Source of the DNA: Trichoplax adhaerens | Lineage: Eukaryota; Placozoa; Uniplacotomia; Trichoplacea; Trichoplacidae | Direction of reading: 5' to 3' | DNA length: 64,000 nt | NCBI RefSeq assembly: GCF_000150275.1 | Contig: NW_002060947.1 | Coordinates: 4,746,267 to 4,810,266, forward strand | In this document: positions 36,544 through 50,792 of the stretch, one piece after another | How the letters are laid out: each line of letters opens with the position of its first letter | How positions within the stretch are numbered: the stretch's first letter is position 1 | Translations under genes and position numbers: made by a program | Notes under the pieces: generated by a model | What the model was told of the DNA's origin: nothing | The model's database searches: none | What the model saw: only the letters and a program-made list of their open reading frames with translations

Positions 36544-38929
36544 CTTTTTATGACAGTGTAAAATAGTGAATGGCGAGATTAATTCGTAAACGTACCCCTG
36601 CGGTCCTTAATTGACGATGTCATCTTTGTTACTGCTATCGTAATTGATTGAATATTGAATTTCAGACGATGCTAAGGGAATCTTTCTATTCCTCAGGGAA
36701 AGAAGAAATATTCCCACTGCGTTGCCTATGATACGGTCAATTTGTGTTCAAAATAGCGTTGACAATTACGTATACTAAGATTATTTCATTAGGGAATTAT
36801 TGATAATTCTTTTGAAATGTAGAGCTACTTCTTATTTTTATTGATAGTAATTGTGTTAGTATTCTTGAGAGAAGCTTGACATAAAGTCGTAAAATAGTAG
36901 AAATTGACAAGTCCGAGATATAAGTTGAAAATAAATTGGAAAATGCAGTAAAGCTTTTAATGATATACGGAATTATTAGGAAACGAGATTAAGCGAGCTT
37001 ACTTTTATAAATTGATATTTTATAACGCAATCAAATAATTAATGATGGGCTACATGCATTCTGTTTATTACTATGCATATCGTAACTAATAAGTACGGAT
37101 GGTAAACACTGCATCATTTAGTTCAAGTCTGAAATTTTATTGATTACTCGCTCATGAGTTAACAGATTTTATCGTGGCGAGCTGTAACTGCTTAGGTATG
37201 CGATCGTATACTGTATACCTAGTGACATAGGGTTATAAAACATTTGACGAAAAGTTAATTAGGATCATACCGTAACTGCTACTGCTATGATCTCCTAATG
37301 TTTTCTAGTCACAAATATTAGTTTGTAACACCAGGGAAATAGATGATGACAGCAATTTGGCTTAATTGTTTATTAAGCCGTTCAGATTTTACACATATTT
37401 GATTTATAATAAGAAAAGTTGGAAGTGCAATTGTATTGATTAAGTTAGGCAGCTCAGCTAGTTCGATAGCTATATGTTGTCGAAAGGTTGCTGGGTAATT
37501 ATCTCTTTTCCATACCTTTCCATCTATTCTTGTCCCATCTTGTATTCTTATTGGGTAGCTACTTTCAGTCGTAGTTCGCGTATACTTAATTACAGATAAA
37601 TTGTGATAATAGAGTACAGTTATTCACTAGGATAGAATTAATTTGAATGTCGTACGTATTACTGTTTACGACGCAATTAATTATTCATATTGTAAAATGG
37701 GCAGTGCCAGGAGTAAAATATTGAGTCAGTTGATGTACATTAGAGATATCAGAGAACTAGGGTCTGTATTATACATTGTTATCAGCTATTCAGAGATTAC
37801 TGCATTATTATGATCTAAATAGTCAATCATAGTATGCAGATTTAGGGTATCAGTAAATTTTCGGTTATTCGTTTGGGAAATCAATACGCGATCTACTTTC
37901 TTGTAATATGTCATGCCACTTGGCTTAAGAAAATTCCTTGAGGTAGTCTATATACAAGGCAATGGCTTTTCAATGCTGAGCAGGTTATCATAAATCATTA
38001 AATAAGCTTGATTTTCATCGTAGACGTAATCTGAACGGCAATGCTTTTTATTCTGTAGGGAATAACATGTACCGCTATTGTTATATGTGTTCTCTTTAGC
38101 AAAGACAAGAAAGAGCATGCAAAATTATAACCTCTTTTGTTGCTGTAGATGTATTGCATATTCCTGCTGAGCTTCATATAATAATTTCAGATGATCTAAA
38201 TAGCAGAATAATGATCGAAAAGTCAGACTCGTCAATATTTTTAGAAAGCATTAATGAAAAATTAAATAATAGAAGTTATTATGATTAATTCAAATCTCGT
38301 ATTTAATGCTTCTTTCTTAAGATGTTGTTGTGGTCAAAGGGCAGTGGAGAAACTTAATTGGAGATAGAGGCATTAAACTAGACTTAACTATTTTGATATT
38401 AATGCTTTTATTGATAAGAAACGTAGATAGTAACCTTTTTGTCGGCTAAGTACAGATAATATAAGACCGCCTATTGCACTAATAATGAAATGACAAAGTT
38501 TAATAACGCATAATAGAAGATTAGACCGTGCTGTAATAGCTAACATATTTTCAATAAATCTTAAATTTAATACTTTCAACCTATTATTTTCAGTATGTAT
38601 GCATAGGAGTATATTAAATTATTCCTTAAGCAGCTGCTTGTTTCAAACACAAAAGCGCTCCAAAGAGTAGCTATCTTTAATATTGTATATTAATGGATTG
38701 TCATACAGTACACTCACTTACCTAATAATTAATTTTGCGAAAAGCGACTTTTACTACCTATTCTTTTCTATACATCTCCATATATCAAAACAATGCATAG
38801 GTAAAATTTATACTGAAATTCAAAAGCAACAGCTACTGTAAAGTCGATGACCCTATAAAACTGAATTAGCTTTAGATTTCAATTTAATCAGCTGTTATTC
38901 TACCGGTTGGAGGTTGAAATAAGTGTGTA

Positions 38930-41657
38930 TCCCATCTGATTTAATTACAGCTTAAATTTGATGTAGCCTGCCAGACAACTCCATAAATTATCAAAATAGA
39001 CGCGATCATTCGGTCAGTCTAAGTTATATATTTTGTAGTGAAATGATGAGTAGACTTCTAATATGAGATTGCAGATCTATCGTAGTGTTTTGTGCTAGCA
39101 AAAACGCTAAGGTGCTTGCTAATTGCAATAATCTAAAGATATACTAATTAAACTTGCACGAAAGCAGGATAAATGTGTGCGAGAGAAAACCCTCTTCCAT
39201 ATGTTATCAGTATAAAGGAATGAGATGAAATTAAATAACTTCGATTTGTTTTTATCTATCGGACTTTGAAAGTTATATTATATGATCGATATATTTCATG
39301 AGGTTACTCAATTTCTATTGAATTTAGATTTTAATTTAATCGAATTAGTGACTGATTTTTTGTCAACAATAAACAAGACTTTTGTTGTTATCGTTTTAGT
39401 TTACGTTATTTCTTATTGTTGAGTTAGCCCAAACTTTTATTCTATGAGGAAATAGGGATGATTGCTACGTTATATTCGGTGCCCTGAATCATAGCATGGG
39501 GGGGTAATCAAGCCTATCATTGGAAATAACATTGTTTTAAAGCTTTCTTGCAATCTCATATTTAGCAATATCTTTGTCATTAATTACATATTAATTTATA
39601 ATGTCTATTTCTGTGATTTACGATCCTTGAAGTAGTAGGAACGAACGTTAACATATTCAAGATTACATCGGAAATTCCGAACGTAAATTGAATTAGGCAA
39701 TGTTTTACTTGTTGATGAAATATGATTCTCGAAATCGTTCCAATAAAATTTTATTAAAATTAAAGATTTAGGTACCTTAGTTTGGACTGCACGGTCAGGA
39801 TTATTACGATTTTTTAATTACTATTAAAGCAGAATTGTATATAAAATTGTTTATTACAGTGTTTACTTAGATATTCAAAAATTACTTACTTGCAACACTA
39901 ACAACGAAAATAACGATCATTACTACTATAATTAAGTATTCTACAAAATCGTTTATTATACGATGGGTTCTGAATAGAATCGGATCCACAATAATTATTC
40001 AGAGGCTCACAGATGTTATTGGCACTTTTTGCCTCAAATCAGATGATTCAAGTATTATATTCTAGCTAGATTTTTTTATTCAGTTTGTTAATACTTGTTA
40101 CAGTGCTATGACACTATTGCAGAGATTGGGGTAGAAATATCTATGCTAGGAAAATCTGGTTGACTTGCCGTCCATTTAATCACTTTCTAACTTTGATATA
40201 TGGTGTTTTAATGTAGCACTGAATTTTTGCGAGATAGTGATTTATATACTTATGTGTCTATTTCCATGTGTATTTCATTTGAACAAGAACTGAAGCAAGC
40301 GCAATCGATAGCATTTCTTGTTATAGCTAAGAGATGAAAACTGCTTCGCGTTCCGAATTATCAGTTGCTGAAATACTTTGATTATAGAGCCTTAATGAAT
40401 TCTAAATCCTTCCAATTTCAGAAATAGATTAAAGAAATTATTATAAATCGATCTTGTAATGAATTAATCAATCAAATTCTTAGAATATCTAGTAAGCCTT
40501 TCAGTTTCTAAGAGCAATGAGCTTTAGCTCCGGAGCGAATACGGTGCGATTATTTGTAAACTTTTGTAACGGCAATAAGCTTATCAGTATAACGTTCAAC
40601 ATATTATTATAATGGCAGGCAGAATCTCTGAAAAGATTTAAAATGAAGTGCTGATCCACTCGTTTATTTTAAATGGTTAGAACTTCTAATATTTAGCAAC
40701 CGAAGTGCTGATACTGACTGTAATTATGGGTTAGCCTTTATTCTCATCAAATGTCTCAGTTTATAAAGCATCTATGCCGTAGCGTTCATGATTAGAGCAA
40801 TATGTAACAAGACCCTATCTGAAGCTCTAACATAAAAGTACCATTCACTACTTTAAACTATAAAAAAAAAGAAAAAATTCCATGGAAATATTTTTTGTTG
40901 AATTTATTAAAGCTGTCACATTTCTGGATTCTGTTTAAAAACCTTATCGCAATTGTTACATTTTATTGGTGTGTCTCGCTTGCAAGTCGGTATCCGACAC
41001 AAATTTGATGCCCATTTATAACTGTTCAAATAGTATCATACAAGTATTTATCTAGACATGTTTACGGTAACCGATCTATTACTTCACACTTTTCTCAATT
41101 ACTTTTAACTTATAGTGAAACTGTTGCACTTGTATTTTAGGCGCCTATACAGTCTATCAGCCTTCGTGCTTTAGCTAGACCCTATTCGGATGTTGTTAGC
41201 GAATATAGGATAATACTATGTTTATTTAAAAAAACTACTGTTACGTTTTGATTAGCACCACAATTAAAAGACTACACACGTGCATTCTTTAAAAAGATGT
41301 CAACATAAACTATGGTATCAAAAAATAAGTTTTAGATTATAAGTGCAGTTGAAGGCAACGTTATGATTGTTATCATGTGCAAAGCTCTGAAGGGTTCATA
41401 ACTCGTAAGCGTAACGGTAGTTCATTTCATATCGGTAAGTTAAATTAGTATTTATAAAAACTCTTTTAAACGCAAAAGTCAATAGCCACGATCATTTATT
41501 TTGTATAGCTTTATTGATCCACTTTATTTACTTGCTGCGTTTACGGCGACGTGAAACTCCATAACATTCAGCAATATGAGAGATATTCTCTGTTTGTTAA
41601 GAAAACATTATAATCTGTTAGTGTCTGGGTTACAATAGGCGAAGAGGAAAGCCTTAA
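38930..41657. other. Intergenic, no gene recognised
   Basis: No exon chain or family recognised. A stretch at 40095-40226 is a diverged relative of 1993-2106, including AGAAATATCTAT and TAGCACT landmarks. AATAAA-type signals for the HDAC8 transcript occur on the minus strand near 41528 and 41500. Confidence 0.45.
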
Positions 41658-44171
41658 TCAACCTAGCGTCTTTTCACGAATTTCTTTTACATAAGAACTC
41701 TCGTTAGTATCCGAGCGATTAGATGGAGAAAGAAATAATTCAAAGTCCGGTCCATATCTATCAAAGAACTAAACAAGACTAGCGTTGGCAATACGAACGA
41801 TTGACATATATTTTAGGCAATTAGCTTGTTAACTTATGTAACCTGATGTTCAGGGATTTGTGTATCCAATTTTTGCTCTAAAATTATAGAAGTTAAATAG
41901 CACCAGCATTTTGCAGTATTTGTAAAGTTATATCCACCTTAACAAAGCAAGGTAAAATTAGTTTTCCTTTACTCTAACAAATTGAGATTAGCGTTTCAAA
42001 TAAGTTTAATCTGACAACATACAAATCTTACCTCCACCCAAACATAATGTAGGTAGATTATAGGATAGAATATCAGAAAGGCATTTGCCTAAGCTTAAGG
42101 AAGTTAAATTAAACGATCGCATCGGGTCTTCTACTAATCCATCAGCACCAAATTGGCATACAACCGCATTCGGTTGAAAAGCTTGCATAACATTCGTAAA
42201 TACCCTTAGTAAAGCAACAAATTACATACTCAGCTCCTGATGTCTAGCTAAGTTACAACCATAATTTCAAGACAGAGTCAATAGTAATTGTGACTAAACT
42301 CACTCATGAAATAAATCTGTGTATTTCTGGTCAGTGATACCATCTTTTAATGGAATATTTAGTGTGTAGTATTGTCCTTTACCTTTGCCAATGGTAGAAA
42401 TTGAACCAGTTCCTATGCATGAACAAGAAAAAATAAAAGAATTAAAAATGTATTCTACAAATTGTATTTTCTACTTTACTCAAGTATGAGGATATTTTCA
42501 GTTGTATTACCTGGAAAGAAACCTGGAGCGTATTTATGAAATGATAAGGTGAAAACTTTATCAGTCATTAAGAATGCATCTTCCACACCTAGCCATACAA
42601 ATTTAAATGAAACATTATTACACATGGCCTGAAAAATAAAGTGATTAAATCTTTTGCAATGTGCATACGTGGATAAGCATTGTATCTTACCATCGCCATG
42701 GTGCAAATCTAGATCGATGTATAAAATCTTGTCGAAAACAGTTTTCAAGTGCAAAACTCCTAGTACAACATCGTTACAATAACAAAATCCAGAAGCCATA
42801 TCCCTATGACATAAATCAAAGCTGTCAACGTCTTCAGGTAACGCTAGTAAATTTGCAATTTTTGTTAATTTCGCAAGCAATTAAGGTTAAGTAGTTCGAA
42901 GAAATAGGTGATAAATTACTATAAGATTAGCTTAAACTTACGCTACCTTTTAGCATGGTGCCACCCACCAAACCAGTTAATAGCAATACTACAACAGCGA
43001 CTAGTTAGCAATCTAGCTGCTGTAATAGTTCCACCAGTTACAAAGGAAGCGTAACTGAATACATCGGGAAAGAGGGGACAGTCATAACCTGCAACAATAT
43101 TCATCGAAAAAACATGAGTCTGTTACAGTAAATGCGAGTTGATGTTATTGTGAGCTCAATCTTAAATTTTTTAAATAGTTTGTCACGCATCACTTAATAT
43201 ATTAATTATCTTCTTACCGAGTCCATATTCTGTCATTTCACTTGTGATCTCATCTTCCATGTCAAAGTTATGACATGCCTGTAGAGTATTTACAAAATCA
43301 CTAGAATGGAAGGCACATATTTCTTCAATACTAGCTGGCTTTGGCCTGGCTACTCTAAATGAAAATTGATTACATTTTACAGCGGTAGTGACTAGCCTAA
43401 CCATAGAGCATGTAATTGGTACAGATGTACTTTAAGTTGTAAAATTGAATTTTAGCATGATTTGGTAACTATTCTTACTTCATTTTATCCACAAGATTGT
43501 AAGCCTGGATTAAGTGATGGACAAGTCTAGCCTATCAAAATTTCGATATCAGTATGGAGTCAGTAACAGGAAAGGAGAAAAGTCGTAATTATGCTTATCT
43601 TATCATTTAGTGCAAACATATTTTTGTAAACTCAGGATTAAAATTTTTAAAAAGTTACGCATGACATCATCTTCTTAGAATTAAATTGTTAACTTCATCA
43701 TCTGTGACAGATTAGAGGAATTATCAAAGCTACTTTGATTACTCGTATAGGTATGGTGTACTAATCTCACTCTGCCTTAATTATTGTCCGAACTGATTAC
43801 CATTCGATATCTTCCTATATTTACAATCATAACTCACTGGCTAGTAAGAAATCATGTAGCACATGATATGTGAACTACTGTTACTATATTTCATTAAAGG
43901 TATTTGGTACAGTTAATTGCAGCACGCTAGATAGTTAAAACAAACTAAGAGCGCGTTTTAGGATTTTACTATCACAGATACAATCTAAGAGACAGCAGGA
44001 CGGTCATCCAGAAAGACTGTAGAATGTTTGATGTGTTTAGCTATGTGAATGATTAATTTCAAACTTATCCTATCTTAGTACCCTATCTTCCAGACGAGGC
44101 ATTTTGCAACATAAGTCCACGTACTCTTCACTATATACATATCCAACTTGCTTTTCGTCACTGGTAGACAT
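41658..44171 (-). CDS. HDAC8: Histone deacetylase 8 orthologue
   Basis: Class I zinc-dependent lysine deacetylase. Ten coding exons reconstruct with matching phases: 44171-44082, 43531-43479, 43354-43218, 43088-42947, 42803-42691, 42588-42511, 42412-42304, 42204-42032, 41937-41843 and 41768-41658. The predicted product is 366 aa, against 377 in human HDAC8. Start: [20 protein letters not shown], parallel to the human YIYSPEYV region. Catalytic dyad GGWHHA at H137/H138, metal ligands D173 and H175 in [10 protein letters not shown]262 in FGADG, and transition-state Tyr Y301 in GGGGY. All correspond to human residues offset by five. It ends with YGPDFEL... close to the human end, without the C-terminal extension of other class I HDACs, which favours HDAC8 over HDAC1-3. 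Introns are short (about 50-550 nt). The gene looks intact. Confidence 0.93.
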
Positions 44172-47100
44172 TTCTAGACTTGATTGCGGCATCGATAATA
44201 TATATAATTTATAATTAGATGCACATGCTGTATATATCGCATTCAATAAATTTCTATCAAAGCTACTTCTTAGCTTCTGCTACGTAATAATGGAGAAAAC
44301 TATTAGTTGTAAATATTTCAATTAATGATTATTCCGTTGTAGGAAAATATACTATACCAACAAGCAATCTGACTTTGCAACGGAGAACGTAGTACTTTAA
44401 TTTATATATTATTTGTATAAGTTTAGCTCTGGCTGTTGCTGGATACTACATTCTTACATCGCTTTAGTACGTGGTACGTCATTATTGAGTACATATTGCA
44501 CAGGTTGTAATAAAAGTGGCATTGATCAATTTATTATTAATATCAGTAATACATTATGTGAATAATAGCCTACGTCTTATTTTGTTGAATTTACAGTATA
44601 ATGTACCTGAATGAGTGATTTAACTTTGTCGGTGCACTGAAATATGACTACTTGGTTAATAATTAATTACCTGTACTAATTGATGCTGTGACTAATGCCT
44701 ACTAAAGTGCTGTTTTAATAGGATACCAGATACCGTTTTTGGCAAATTCTTAGTCTATTATCGTCAATCTAGATATACATGGGTATTGATATATTATCTT
44801 AATGCCTATACTGTAGTTAGACTATTACATAATAGAATCCGGTTCATAACAAAGTAGTGTTAATCAATAAACGCGTTGTAATGGAGTTCAAGCTGGATAG
44901 CAATTATGATTGTCAGGCAATATGTGAGTATATGCAGTCTTGCAAGATATACGTAAATGTACATAAAATAATTGTGGATTTCTACATTTACCGTTAGTAC
45001 TAAAATTGTACTTATACCTAGGGCAGTACCTCATTAGCTACCAGTAGTATTCGATTGCAAAGGTACTCTTGCATAAACACGCGTTGTCAGTGCTAAAGCG
45101 AATTACGCAGACGTTGAGTCAGACTGGCGAATTAATGCAAGAACAAGCTCGAAAATAAAATCATCATGTAGCATTCCGTAGGATTTAGGCATTTCTTTTC
45201 GTTCTACTAGTGTGTAAGTACTTACCATTCATATATTCGATATTTCTACTTCTCGTCTTAACCATTAATAAGACAGAATGGATTGATATTAAAGTAGGAT
45301 GACATTGCAAACTGCGACGACTCTATAGTTGTAGCCATGAATAGCAAAAACAAATTACAAACATTACTTTCAGGGTCAAATTACTTTTACAAGAGATCAC
45401 TACGATAGTTTGCTGTGCTGTAGAGTACAAGTAAGTATTTGGATGATGTCATATCAGTTCAATAGTAGCTGCATACGTACAGTTATCGATCAAACTGCCA
45501 AAATTGAGCAACCTCGAATTATATAAATGAAATCGATTAAATATAATATAATATAAAATTAGCAGTTACACATTGTAAACAGCTGACAGGTGGGGTGTCC
45601 AGGATAGCTGTAACATTACAGTGTACAGTACTGATACACAGTACCGTACTGTAACACTGTACTGTACACTGTATCCAACGAATCTGTAGTACTAACTTAC
45701 TCAATGGCTCAAGTGTGCAAACCAAAAAGTATGGCGTACTAAATTGTTGCGTCTAGTAGTCCATGCTACATACTATAAGTATAGAAATTTGTAATTGATA
45801 AAGACACTGTACAATGTAGCGTACAAAAGTCTATAATTTGATACAAACATCGTGAACATTTCATGAATATTTCTGGTTGGTTTTGCACAGTATATTATGG
45901 CGTACAGTTATTATCCCTTCCCCAACTTGTTTGCATTTCCGCCATAGAGGCATTCCTGTTATGGTTCTATAGTATACAGTAATGGACTACAAGAAGTACA
46001 CGTTAATATTGACCTGAAATTAGCTTGACAGTTTTGAAGCATGATACAGTAGTAACTAGTAACAGTACGTCAACAAATGGGGACCATTTTATCAAGAGTC
46101 AATTGCAGAATCTCTCTGCTAACGATGATTATAATTAGCTAAAATAAATAAGTCTACAGTAGTACTGTAAGTAGCATCAAGGATCAATATCTGATTCACC
46201 CATAGTTTGTGCTTGCTTAGCTTATTTTTTTTTTTTACCAGAGATGTTTGACAATAGCAAATACCATGGACTACCAAATGCACTATGCAGTAGTCAATGC
46301 AAATACCATTTCAAAAAATGAGTGCTTTATACCTTAATACTGTGTACGTAGTCGTATTTAGTATTTAGTACAGTATCGGTCATATAAATTAGTGATACAA
46401 GTCTTCATTTGAAGAAATTTGTCTTGTCTAGCAACACGGATTGAGGTTGTAATTTCAACTGTTTTACTGTCACTAACAACAAATCGAGATTCGTAGACAG
46501 AGTCACCAGGCGATCTACTGTATTGGAAATTTTATCGTAGTCAGAAGTATAGTTGACTTGTCCTAGACACTAGGTCTTCAAATTACAACGATAGATCTGG
46601 TATGGGAAAGATCCCTAATTATCCTGAACGTTCTACCTAACACATTTAGTATCAGATTTAACCTAGAACATTCGGAATATTGTACAGTATAACTTCTCGA
46701 TTACGTTTATATTACTTTATCAGGTAGCAATAGGTATCTGCTAAACTAGTTCCCAACATCTATATTCGAAAATCTACCACTATATTACGAATTATCGTCA
46801 TATCAAAGCAATATCTATCCACTTAAACTTACAGAGTCTATACTATAAAAATAGATATGTCAGATTACTAGCCCTACCGTATGGTACGTTTTTACTTCGT
46901 ATTTATTAGTCACAGAATCACATAAGAACCGAGATAGCAATCGCCATCACCTAGCTTACAGTAGTCTAAATCTACTTAATTTCATATAATAAAGTACTCA
47001 TGGTAGTTTAATCCCTGATAATGAACTATTGCTCAAAGTAAATGTAGTGCCGTGAGTTTAGTGCTTTAGTCCAATTCTTAATTAAATGTAGAATTTCTAA

Positions 47101-49203
47101 TATGTACTACCGTAGGCTGTAATACTTGCGTAGTTTAATACGATTAGTTGCTCCTGCCCGGCAAAATATGGTAGCGCGTGGAAGCGTGATAATATTACTA
47201 CCATTACTAAATAAGTCGTGCGCTAGGATTTATAAGCGTATGCAACGAGTAGATCGGGAGTTCTTCTTGTTAATAGTTTGTTATAAATACAGTTACGGTT
47301 GGTTTAATAGTTATAAAGCTTAATTTGGGCTTTAAATCCATTTAGTTTGATTTATTATGGACCCTTAAGAATTGACTTCATTACAGTGAAATATTGTATG
47401 TTGTAGTTCAATTTGCATTCTTTAATGCAATTAGCTTTGATAGATTGTTTCATTCCTCTTTTATTTTGACGTTATAATTCACTTAAACAGTCATTGCGTA
47501 TCAGCAAACGCTATTGTAAGGAATTACGCAGATATACTCTGTCCTTGATTGTACCCTTTCACATAAACTATTTATCCTGTTACTGATGTCTATTTCAGTA
47601 CATAATGAAAGTGATGATGAAGAAAAGAATTAGTATTTGATAAATGCTTGGATTCAGTTTCTCGAGTTGGTTCTAACTTTGCTTTAATAAATATATATAT
47701 ATACACATATTTATACATATGTAAATAGTAACAAGACTTACTTCTTAATCACATCGATCGTTATTAATTTGCAATTAAAATGACATATAACTGAAATGTT
47801 GTGCTTTGATAGATTTTATTGCTGCCCGTGATACGTGTACTGTACTATCTACGAGATTTTTTTTTGTATCAAATTACTCCATGACACTCGTAGTATTACT
47901 ATGCTGCTCAAACATTTAATGTTGAGAAAAAAATATAATTTGAAATAAAATCTAGTGTATTTTAGGATATTTGATTAAAAGTTATAATCGAAAATATAGA
48001 AAGATTTCCTCCCATGAATTTAGTGCTGTACGCGCCCATATCATTTAATCAACTGCTCGGTCAATTATGTATAATTCTAGGTTGTTGCAAAAGTCATAGA
48101 TGCTTTTCCGATTTGAAGTCTCAGATTTTATAATGAGCTAGATTTCTGATTACAAATCGATAAGTAAATAGAAGAAGTATCCGTATCAGGTAGAAATGCT
48201 TAATGATCTTGGTTAAATGAAGATTGATGTAACTTCAATATCAAGGCTGCAGTAGTATCTCTCGATGGGTGGATGATATCTGTTTTTAATAATGTCTAAT
48301 TTACATAAGCGTAGGTTCGGTGTAAATTAAATCGATGTGAACGTATTGATTCACTGTCGATTGGTAGCGTTTCTGTCAAGGGCTGTACAAGCCTTTCAAT
48401 GATTAGTTAATTAATAATTATTATTGCAGATGTGTGCATCCTGTTATTGAATTTGAATGAACAATGGCTAAATAGCTGAAATTAGATATTTAGTACTTTA
48501 TTCGAAAGTAATTTAAAAAGTTATAAACGAACTAAAGAGAGAAATTTGCCCAGTGATTTATTCTTGAATCAATTGATAACTAATTTACTATTTCTTAAAT
48601 TGTTCAAATTATTTGCGGTAAGGATTATCGCTTTAGATGTCTAAAAATTCATATAAATAATTTCACTTATAAATAGTAATGATAAGCTTTCACAAGCATT
48701 TTATGAGAAATTGCAAATAAACACTAATAGTATCCATATCTATTTAATTGTTTTAAATATTAATTACAAATTACTTTTATCAAATTTTCCAGATGTACGA
48801 TTAGTCAATACTTGCAATATCATTTCAGTTACAATAGATGTCATATCTAGTTAGTTAAATATTAATACTAGAATATGATTGTTGAAGGCGAAAATGGATA
48901 CTAATTCTTTATTTTTGTATCAGTAACACTAATAATTACTTATTCTTTTCTAATGCGCTGCAGGCATTCGAATTGTGCGTGGTGGAGATGATTTATAAAA
49001 CAGCGAATTAGTTAGAAAGTTATTAATACTTCCTTTAATATTTACGGATTCTATAGTATAAGACTCATTTAGCGGTTTAAAGAGAGAAAGATAGCTCTAA
49101 TGGTTGTACAACTGTGAATTATATTAGTGGTAACAATTCGCTGAATGAGGCAGTAGAAAAACCCTTCAATCAGATAAAATTACTACGATCAGTGTTTCTA
49201 ATC
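44172..49203. other. Intergenic, no gene recognised
   Basis: Long AT-rich stretch upstream of HDAC8 (minus) and of the GPCR (plus), so it should contain both promoters. No exon chain seen. A cluster of TACAGTAC/GTACTGTA palindromes lies at 45620-45675. The open stretch at 47126-47323 begins with TTG and has no recognisable content. Confidence 0.45.
45615..45675. repeat. TACAGTAC/GTACTGTA palindrome cluster
   Basis: Repeated self-complementary octamer-like units (CAGTGTACAGTACTG, CAGTACCGTACTG, CACTGTACTGTACACTG) that could pair into hairpins. Similar clusters at 52315-52335, 52455-52480 and 57318-57423. Confidence 0.7.
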
Positions 49204-50298
49204 ATGGCCAATGCAACGAATGCTATAATTGAACCTCAAGTTGTGGTGACTTATGTTACACTAAGTTTTCATATATTAAGTGGGTTCTTAAATTTTTTCA
49301 TCTTTTATGTCGTTCATAAAAGCGCGAAACTACATTCATCTTCATATGCATTTCTAGCCAATGCCTGTATTTCTGATTTTTTGCTATCTTTCGTTTTTGT
49401 TCTGTTCTTTATTGTGCAAAAAACTGCAACTTTAACTTTTCTAGATACTGATATTCTTTGTAAGCTATTTAACTATATTTCTATATTGTCTTGCGTTGTA
49501 TCTACCTATACATTTACTGCCATTGCAATCGACCGTCATCGATCAATTCACAGCTGTTTGAATAATCAATTTAAAGTTATGAGTGATAAAGAAATATTTG
49601 TTACAATTACAGGTATTTGGATGTCTGCTATTATTTTATCTACTCCACTCTTGCTCTTGTCCGGAACTTACTCTTATGATATTCATTTTTGCGATGTTTT
49701 ACCATCTGAGCCTTTAAACGCGATTTTTTTTACCTTGATGTTTATTATCTTATATTTTTTACCATTACTTGTAATGATAGTAATGTATGTACGCATCTAT
49801 GCAATGAAGAATTATATTCAGCCGTTTCACAGAGAGCATCAAAATCAGCCAATATCTGATCAACAGTCGCTATTATTTATTCGCATGTTGGTGATAATTT
49901 CCAGTGGATTTATGACGCTAATATTGCCAATCTTTTCGTTTTTACTTTTGACAGCATATAGTGGACTGTCGTTGGAGAAATTGCGTCGAGAAAACCTACA
50001 ATTGTATTATCTTGCATGGGTGTTTTATTCTATGGCATTTAGTGTAACATTTGTTAATCCATTGGTATATGTAGCTAGTGATAGAAATATACGTTTTGTG
50101 GTTAAAATTTGCATATTGCAATTGTTGAGATTACCTGTTAGAGAAGAGTTTCTCAGAGAGGCAAAACTAAATCAGACTCTTTCACGCATAAGAACGCGAC
50201 GCGTATCAGCTTTTAATTTGGCCACTCTTACTCCTAATGCGTCTTGGCAAAATTTAAGAAGAAGTGACGAACGTACTCAAACGTCAATAGTAATGTAA
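49204..50298 (+). CDS. Class A (rhodopsin-type) G-protein-coupled receptor, intronless
   Basis: A single exon of 364 aa from ATG 49204; the open frame extends further upstream but without an ATG. Seven hydrophobic segments at about 13-37, 47-71, 84-108, 130-154, 172-199, 226-251 and 268-291. Hallmarks: N30 in TM1, D58 in TM2, C86 at the top of TM3 and C163 in loop 2 (likely disulfide), DRH at 110-112 in place of DRY, W139 in TM4, and NPLVY at 285-289 in TM7. N3 lies in an N-glycosylation site (NAT). The tail is Ser/Thr/Arg-rich, suitable for phosphorylation. Ligand unknown; the overall pattern is of peptide or amine receptors. The TM6 CWxP motif is not present in its usual form. Confidence 0.88.
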   Translation: MANATNAIIEPQVVVTYVTLSFHILSGFLNFFIFYVVHKSAKLHSSSYAFLANACISDFLLSFVFVLFFIVQKTATLTFLDTDILCKLFNYISILSCVVSTYTFTAIAIDRHRSIHSCLNNQFKVMSDKEIFVTITGIWMSAIILSTPLLLLSGTYSYDIHFCDVLPSEPLNAIFFTLMFIILYFLPLLVMIVMYVRIYAMKNYIQPFHREHQNQPISDQQSLLFIRMLVIISSGFMTLILPIFSFLLLTAYSGLSLEKLRRENLQLYYLAWVFYSMAFSVTFVNPLVYVASDRNIRFVVKICILQLLRLPVREEFLREAKLNQTLSRIRTRRVSAFNLATLTPNASWQNLRRSDERTQTSIVM

Positions 50299-50792
50299 AT
50301 TGGCGACGGTAAATCGTTTCTGTCAAAATAGATAAACGATATTGGATTGAACTTTGCATTCTAAATTAAATTACTTCGATTTTAAAAAAATTTTATTGAA
50401 AGTTTTCTACGTACTTAATAATGCATTGTAATTATTTGCAATCATTGCTTTCGCTAAAAGTTATTAGCTCGGGTATACGAATTGGTATAACAGAATATGC
50501 GCTTGGACGCCTAATTAACGGTGACCACATAGAATTTGTAAAACTCACATTTTAGATTCAGTCGTAATCGTGCACTTTATATGATGCTAGATGCAAATTA
50601 ATTGTTTGTAAATATTCGTTACTGACCTACCAAATTACAGCGGCATCTCACAATCAATAAAGAATCAACTGATAGCGTGTACAGGAGTCTTTAAAATTTG
50701 AAAAAGCTAAGTTTAAAAATTGAAGGGTTCAGCTATCATTCCATAACTGAAATATAAAACAGAAAATGAATACTAATTGTGTAAATGATTAA

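Larger units (their letters stand above)
34140..38930. repeat. Segmental duplicate, unit 4 (about 4.8 kb)
   Basis: Matches unit 3 from about 23690 to 29280 without the two insertions, ending where units 1 and 3 continue into the lectin section. Holds peptide copy 4. Confidence 0.65.

Noticed and set aside
45537-45725. 62-codon minus-strand frame
   Set aside because: Runs through the TACAGTAC palindrome cluster; composition explained by the repeat.
47126-47323. 65-codon plus-strand frame
   Set aside because: Begins at TTG, no recognisable domain or splice support.
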